A stretch of DNA of 11,870 nt, taken from the NCBI GenBank assembly GCA_036939355.1, contig JALLAP010000569.1, forward strand, positions 1-11,870, read 5' to 3'. A program made the position numbers and the translations under genes. Within the stretch, counting starts at the first letter, position 1, and the number at the start of each line of letters is the position of its first letter. The notes beneath the pieces are model-generated. The model was not told where the DNA came from. It made no database searches and was given only the letters and a program-made list of their open reading frames with translations. Source of the stretch: Thalassiosira profunda. Taxonomy: Eukaryota; Bacillariophyta; Thalassiosirophyceae; Thalassiosirales; Thalassiosiraceae. Below, in pieces: positions 8,672-11,870 of the stretch.

Positions 8672-9831
8672 TCATGTGCCTCCCTTTCCTTCAGCTGCAG
8701 CCTTCTGCTTCTTTTCAATACGACGAGCATTCCGCCTCGCTTGTTTCTCACGGTCCTTCTTCTTTTTGGATGCCGCTCTTGCTTCAATAGCTTTGGGTTT
8801 CTCGACATGCTGTTGTTTCGTGGCACTTTCGTCTCCAGCCGAACCCGTCAATTTCATCATCTTCTTTCGGCGCTTCGCGGAACCGGACAGCGCCTTCTTT
8901 TTCTTTGGTCGTTCGTCTGCGCCATCGTTTGCATTGCCTTGCGAACTCTTTGCCATCTCTTCGACGCTGGGTTTCCAATCGGGAGGCGGCTGCTTTCGGA
9001 GCGTGATAGAGATGCGCTCCCCTTTGCACGACGAGATGCAGTGCTTGCTGATGTTGCCCGAATTGCCGCCCAGCACCAACAAACTGCGTCGCGGAAGAGA
9101 CACCGATTGGCCCACAACGGGCTTCCAAGTGCAGCTTTTGACAGTCTTGAACTTTGTCCCCACCAACATTGGCTCCTCGCCCAACAAACTCAACGTGCTG
9201 ATTGGACGATGGTAGCTCTCGTGATCAACGTGCGGCGGTATGCAATCGCCGACCCCATACTGATTGATAATGCAACTGTCCGGCCGGACATCGTTTGGCA
9301 AGTATCCCCGGCTCATCAAGTGATCGACCAACCGGTTCAGTATCTGCGGGAATTCCGGAACGAGGCCGCGCTTCCCCGGCCGCGCCTTGTTGAAGTCGAA
9401 GAAGCCTCTGTTGATTTTGATTAGGCCAACGGATTGAGCAACACAGCGGCATACATACAGAGCCCGGATCGAAACTCACCCGTACTGCAGCGCCTCGCGC
9501 TGGTTGCCCCGCGACCGGGCCCCGGCCGACCGCAGGTAGGTCGGCTTGCGCAGCTGCCCCCTCCGGCCCCGCGCGCACTCGGACTGGACGAAGGCTATCA
9601 GCTCCTACAACCAACATAAGTTGAGACATATGAGTAAGCGTTAGTTGAAATGCGTCGGAGGTCTACCATTGACTACGCAACATTCACCTGCTCGAGGTCG
9701 GATGAGATGGCGTCCTCGTGCAGCACGAGCCCTTCGAGGACGTTCACGTTGTTGTCGTAGAGGGCGAACGTCGTCCCTGTCTTCTTGATGGGTTGGCCTG
9801 CTGGAGCTGCCGATCTCTTGCGCTTGGGCAT
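8672..9831 (-). CDS. AlkB-like Fe(II)/2-oxoglutarate dioxygenase (ALKBH5/ALKBH9-10 type)
   Basis: Three minus-strand exons (9831-9688, 9604-9480, 9407-8672) give 334 residues. The start has A at -3 and opens with basic M-P-K-R-K-R, possibly a nuclear signal. The double-stranded beta-helix core carries N-Q-Y at 138-140, the iron ligands His149 and Asp151 in P-P-H-V-D, and the distal ligand His212 in S-K-H-C-I. Arg221 lies in E-R-I-S-I-T-L-R-K, where AlkB proteins bind 2-oxoglutarate. The surroundings (R-P-I-S-T-L-S-L-L, and L-V-L-G-G-N-S-G before the distal His) resemble plant ALKBH9/10 and animal ALKBH5, which remove N6-methyladenine from RNA, more than the DNA-repair enzymes ALKBH2/3. Substrate assignment is inference. 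After about residue 229 comes a Lys/Arg/Glu/Ala-rich, probably disordered or helical tail of about 100 residues. The gene converges on DNMT5 and diverges from the membrane-protein gene. All catalytic residues are present. Confidence 0.88.
9408..9479 (-). other. AlkB-gene intron 2 (72 bp)
   Basis: On the minus strand the donor is TACGG|GTGAGT and the acceptor AATCAACAG, with a branch-like CCTAAT about 15 nt before it. It is phase 2 and rebuilds L-Q-Y-G-G-F-F-D-F-N-K across the join. Confidence 0.88.
9605..9687 (-). other. AlkB-gene intron 1 (83 bp)
   Basis: On the minus strand the donor is GAGCAG|GTGAAT and the acceptor GTTGTAG, with a branch-like CTAAC in the 3' half. It is phase 0 and joins S-S-D-L-E-Q to E-L-I-A-F-V-Q-S-E. 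Confidence 0.85.
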
Positions 9832-10104
9832 ATTTTCGGGTCAGATTGCAAAATGCCCCCTCAAAGAAGGGCTGCAAGAGGAGTCTCGATCTCGGCCAAG
9901 CGCCCGCCTCCGCCGCGCGGAAGAGGGAAGTGGGTGCGGTGATGTTGGAGGTACCTATGCGGCGTGGACGATCGAGAGGGCCGAGGGCCGAGGGCGGCGT
10001 GCCGAGCGAGGCGGGGGCAGTTTTGATTTGGGTGGCTTGGTTGAAGCGGTCTTTGCAGCGAACCCTCTAACTTTGCATGCCAACTTGCCGGGGCACTTTT
10101 CACC
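9832..10104. promoter_or_regulatory. Divergent promoter, AlkB gene (-) and membrane protein (+)
   Basis: These 273 bp separate two start codons that point away from each other, so both promoters must lie here or overlap. The AlkB-proximal end is AT-richer (TATTTTC next to the ATG). The middle is GC-rich with a short tandem GGGCCGA repeat near 9978-9994. The right end gives a strong context, CACCATGG, for the membrane-protein start. No TATA box is evident. Confidence 0.55.
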
Positions 10105-11870
10105 ATGGCGGACGCCGAGGAGGGCGTCCTGCCCGCGGACGGCGCCCTCGCACCCCCCGAAGGCGCGATGGACGCCGAAGAGGGCGTCGTGTTGGACACC
10201 GGCGCCGCCGCCCCAGAAGGGGCGACTAAGCCTCAGCGCCCACCACCGCCAGCCCTTTCGCTCGACGACGTCGTCGACGACTTCTCCCTCCAGGCGCAGG
10301 GGGTGCGCTTCCGCGCCGCCCGCGGAAAAGATCTGCGGGTGTACCAGCGGCCGACCGGCCAGCTGGTGCTGGAGGAGGCGGCTGTTACTGGCGAAGATAA
10401 CGGCGAGAAGGAGGGGGGAGGGGTGCTCGTCAAGACGGTCCCCGACAAATCGTACGCCTTCGGTTTCCTCCGGGCGTCGTACAGCTTGATGGCGACGTTC
10501 GTCGCCGGCTTCCTGTTCATTCTGGGCATTGACATCCTGCTGTTTCTCTTCATCGACCTCACCACCAAGCTGGGGGTGACGAGCTCAGCCTCCGGACCGC
10601 AGCCCGTCCACTTCATCTTTGTTCTGCTGTCCATCCCGCTCTTCGTGTACAGCCTGGCCATGGCGATGACGCTGATGGGGCGGTTCGTGGTGGACACCTT
10701 CTACGGCCACCCGTTCCTGCAGAGCTTCGGAATGGGCGTGGCCACGACCGATTGGATAGCCTTTGGTGAGGCACTGTCTGGTTCCGATGCATTCCAAATC
10801 ACGTGCATAATTGCAAGTTCTCACCGACCCTTTCTTCCCGTTTCTCAGTGCTTTACATTGGCATCCCTGCCGTGACGTTCATCGTCACCCTCTTCGCAAA
10901 GCTCGACAATTGGTGGGAAATCTCGCTCATGTCGTGGTTCTCCTCGATCCTCCTCTTTTGGTGCCTCTTCTCGGCATGCGTCTTCGGCCTCGAACTGTGG
11001 GTGTTTTATCAGCTAATTGATGAGACCAACGAGAGAGATTCGCTGCAAGATGATGTTTCATTGAGAGGGGTGGTCAAGTTTTGGGTACACAAGGTGGGAG
11101 ATGGCGTCTACAAAACGATGCACTCTCGATTGGCCGGCAAACGTTCCAGACAAAGGAAGATGGGCNGTGGGAGATGGCGTCTACAAAACGATGCACTCTC
11201 GATTGGCCGGCAAACGTTCCAGACAAAGGAAGATGGGCACGGCAAACACACACGAACATCGGGTAATGGATCACGTCGAGCAAGTGTTAGACAACGAGCA
11301 GGCGAAAGATACGTGCCGTGACTGGATATCACTATCCAACAAGAAATGGAACCCGTGCTTCGAGCAAAACCCTGAGGCGGTGCAACTGCACACCCTGGAC
11401 GACGTACTGGGGAACACGACCTACGTGACACGGTACTCCTGGAGTTTGGAGAAGCTCTTTTGCCGCCGCGGCGGAATAGAGTCGGCCATTCCCGTCACGC
11501 GCGGGGAATCGAGCATCACCAAGGCGCAGATCGACTCCACCATCGCCTGCAGCCTACTTGGAAATATCATCATCGTGCTCTTATTCATCAGCTTCTTGGT
11601 ATGGTTTGGCCTGCCGGCGTCGGTGTTGGCAGTGGTGTGCGTGCTATTTGCCTTATACTTCATCTGGATTGGCTACTCCATCTACCGGCTGTTCCTTCTG
11701 CGGAGAGACATTGTCAACGATGAAAGCACAGCCGTCTACAGGTTCTGGGAGGTCTACCAACACTCCAAGCCAAAGAAGGGCTACGTGTGGACCTGGGTTA
11801 CTTTGCAGATTGTGTTCCTCTACCTGCTGCCCCTCATCTACCTCTGCATCGAGAATCCCAATCTGGCGGG
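10105..11870 (+). CDS. Multi-pass membrane protein of unknown family, 3' partial, broken by an assembly artefact
   Basis: Exon 1 (10105-10765) joins exon 2 (from 10849) through an 83-bp phase-1 intron, giving D-W-I-A-F-V-L-Y-I-G-I-P. The ATG sits in a strong ACCATGG context. Residues 1-120 are soluble, rich in Ala, Glu and Pro, and begin with an imperfect duplicated repeat. Hydrophobic helices follow at about 128-152, 169-191, 217-236 and 245-271. Beyond the artefact at 11094-11238 the frame is open again from 11239 to the window edge and adds at least three more helices (roughly 11545-11605, 11610-11700 and 11785-11850), so there are seven or more in all. As written, the single N plus a 72-bp duplication shift the frame and give an early stop at 11319-11321. 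Dropping one copy and the N restores one frame. I do not recognise the family; a transporter, channel or scaffold role cannot be told apart. Confidence 0.8.
10108..10224 (+). repeat. Imperfect 57-63 bp tandem repeat in the N-terminal coding region
   Basis: Two adjacent units (10108-10167 and 10168-10224) share the pattern D-A-E-E-G-V at the start and P-E-G-A at the end, differing by small in-frame changes. The unit is Ala/Glu/Gly/Pro-rich, so it is probably a disordered, expandable segment. Confidence 0.7.
10766..10848 (+). other. Intron of the membrane-protein gene (83 bp)
   Basis: The donor is TTTG|GTGAGG and the acceptor CGTTTCTCAG, after a long pyrimidine tract. It is phase 1. It removes the stop at 10873-10875 and links two hydrophobic segments in frame. 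Confidence 0.88.
11094..11165 (+). repeat. 72-bp direct repeat, copy 1 (left of the N)
   Basis: This copy is identical to 11167-11238 and ends exactly at the ambiguous base 11166. It reads in the membrane-protein frame (K-V-G-D-G-V-Y-K-T-M-H-S-R) and is the natural continuation of exon 2. Confidence 0.95.
11166..11166. other. Single N: assembly gap of nominal length
   Basis: This is the only ambiguous base in the window and is flanked on both sides by the same 72-bp sequence. That is the signature of two contigs placed end to end without merging their overlap. Confidence 0.85.
11167..11238 (+). repeat. 72-bp direct repeat, copy 2 (right of the N)
   Basis: This copy is identical to 11094-11165 and starts exactly after the N. 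With the N the offset is 73 bp, which shifts the reading frame by one. After this copy the original frame resumes at 11239 and stays open to the window end. Confidence 0.95.

Noticed and set aside
8586..9424. Two plus-strand open frames of about 210-230 residues
   Set aside because: They are antisense to the AlkB exon, which carries a complete set of catalytic motifs and consistent splice sites.
9785..10489. 234-residue plus-strand frame spanning the divergent promoter
   Set aside because: It overlaps the membrane-protein exon in another frame and is Arg/Pro/Ser-rich, typical of GC-rich shadow frames.
1..11870. Bacterial or viral origin, CRISPR array, tRNA/rRNA, insertion sequence
   Set aside because: Spliceosomal introns run through three of the four genes, there is no operon layout, no spaced repeats and no transposase. 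The only long repeat is the assembly artefact at 11094-11238.

Overview
This window is nuclear DNA of a microbial eukaryote, most likely a stramenopile alga and plausibly a centric diatom. The genes are close together and are broken by short GT-AG introns of about 67-85 bp with GTGAG-type donors. The longest gene is a DNMT5-type cytosine methyltransferase/SNF2 ATPase, a family known from fungi, diatoms, haptophytes, pelagophytes and some green algae. The species assignment is inference; I could not search a database.

Layout: (1) 1-861, plus strand, the 3' part of an FkbM-family methyltransferase. (2) 862-1259, an intergenic/5' leader stretch. (3) 1260-8575, plus strand, DNMT5 in at least eight exons, one of them a 30-nt microexon. 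Its order is Tudor-like N-terminus, acidic/basic linker, C5-cytosine methyltransferase, Cys-rich zinc finger, SNF2 N-lobe and SNF2 C-lobe, about 2,260 residues. (4) 8576-8671, a 96-bp convergent spacer. (5) 8672-9831, minus strand, a three-exon AlkB-like Fe(II)/2-oxoglutarate dioxygenase of the ALKBH5/plant ALKBH9-10 type. (6) 9832-10104, a divergent promoter. (7) 10105 to the window end, plus strand, a multi-pass membrane protein of unknown family, cut by the window edge.

Three things break otherwise clean gene models. DNMT5 has an in-frame TAG at 5690-5692 inside a long open exon. It also changes reading frame between about 3225 and 3350, through either a single-base indel or a 97-bp intron with a weak donor. 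The membrane-protein gene is frameshifted by one N at 11166 that lies between two identical 72-bp copies, which looks like an unmerged contig overlap and not biology. The DNMT5 defects may be sequencing errors or signs of a decaying or allelic copy.

Functionally, DNMT5 enzymes are ATP-dependent maintenance CpG methyltransferases. The neighbouring AlkB protein is a candidate nucleic-acid demethylase. The pairing is suggestive, but the two genes are convergent and share no promoter. I see no RNA genes, CRISPR arrays, insertion sequences or prokaryotic signals.
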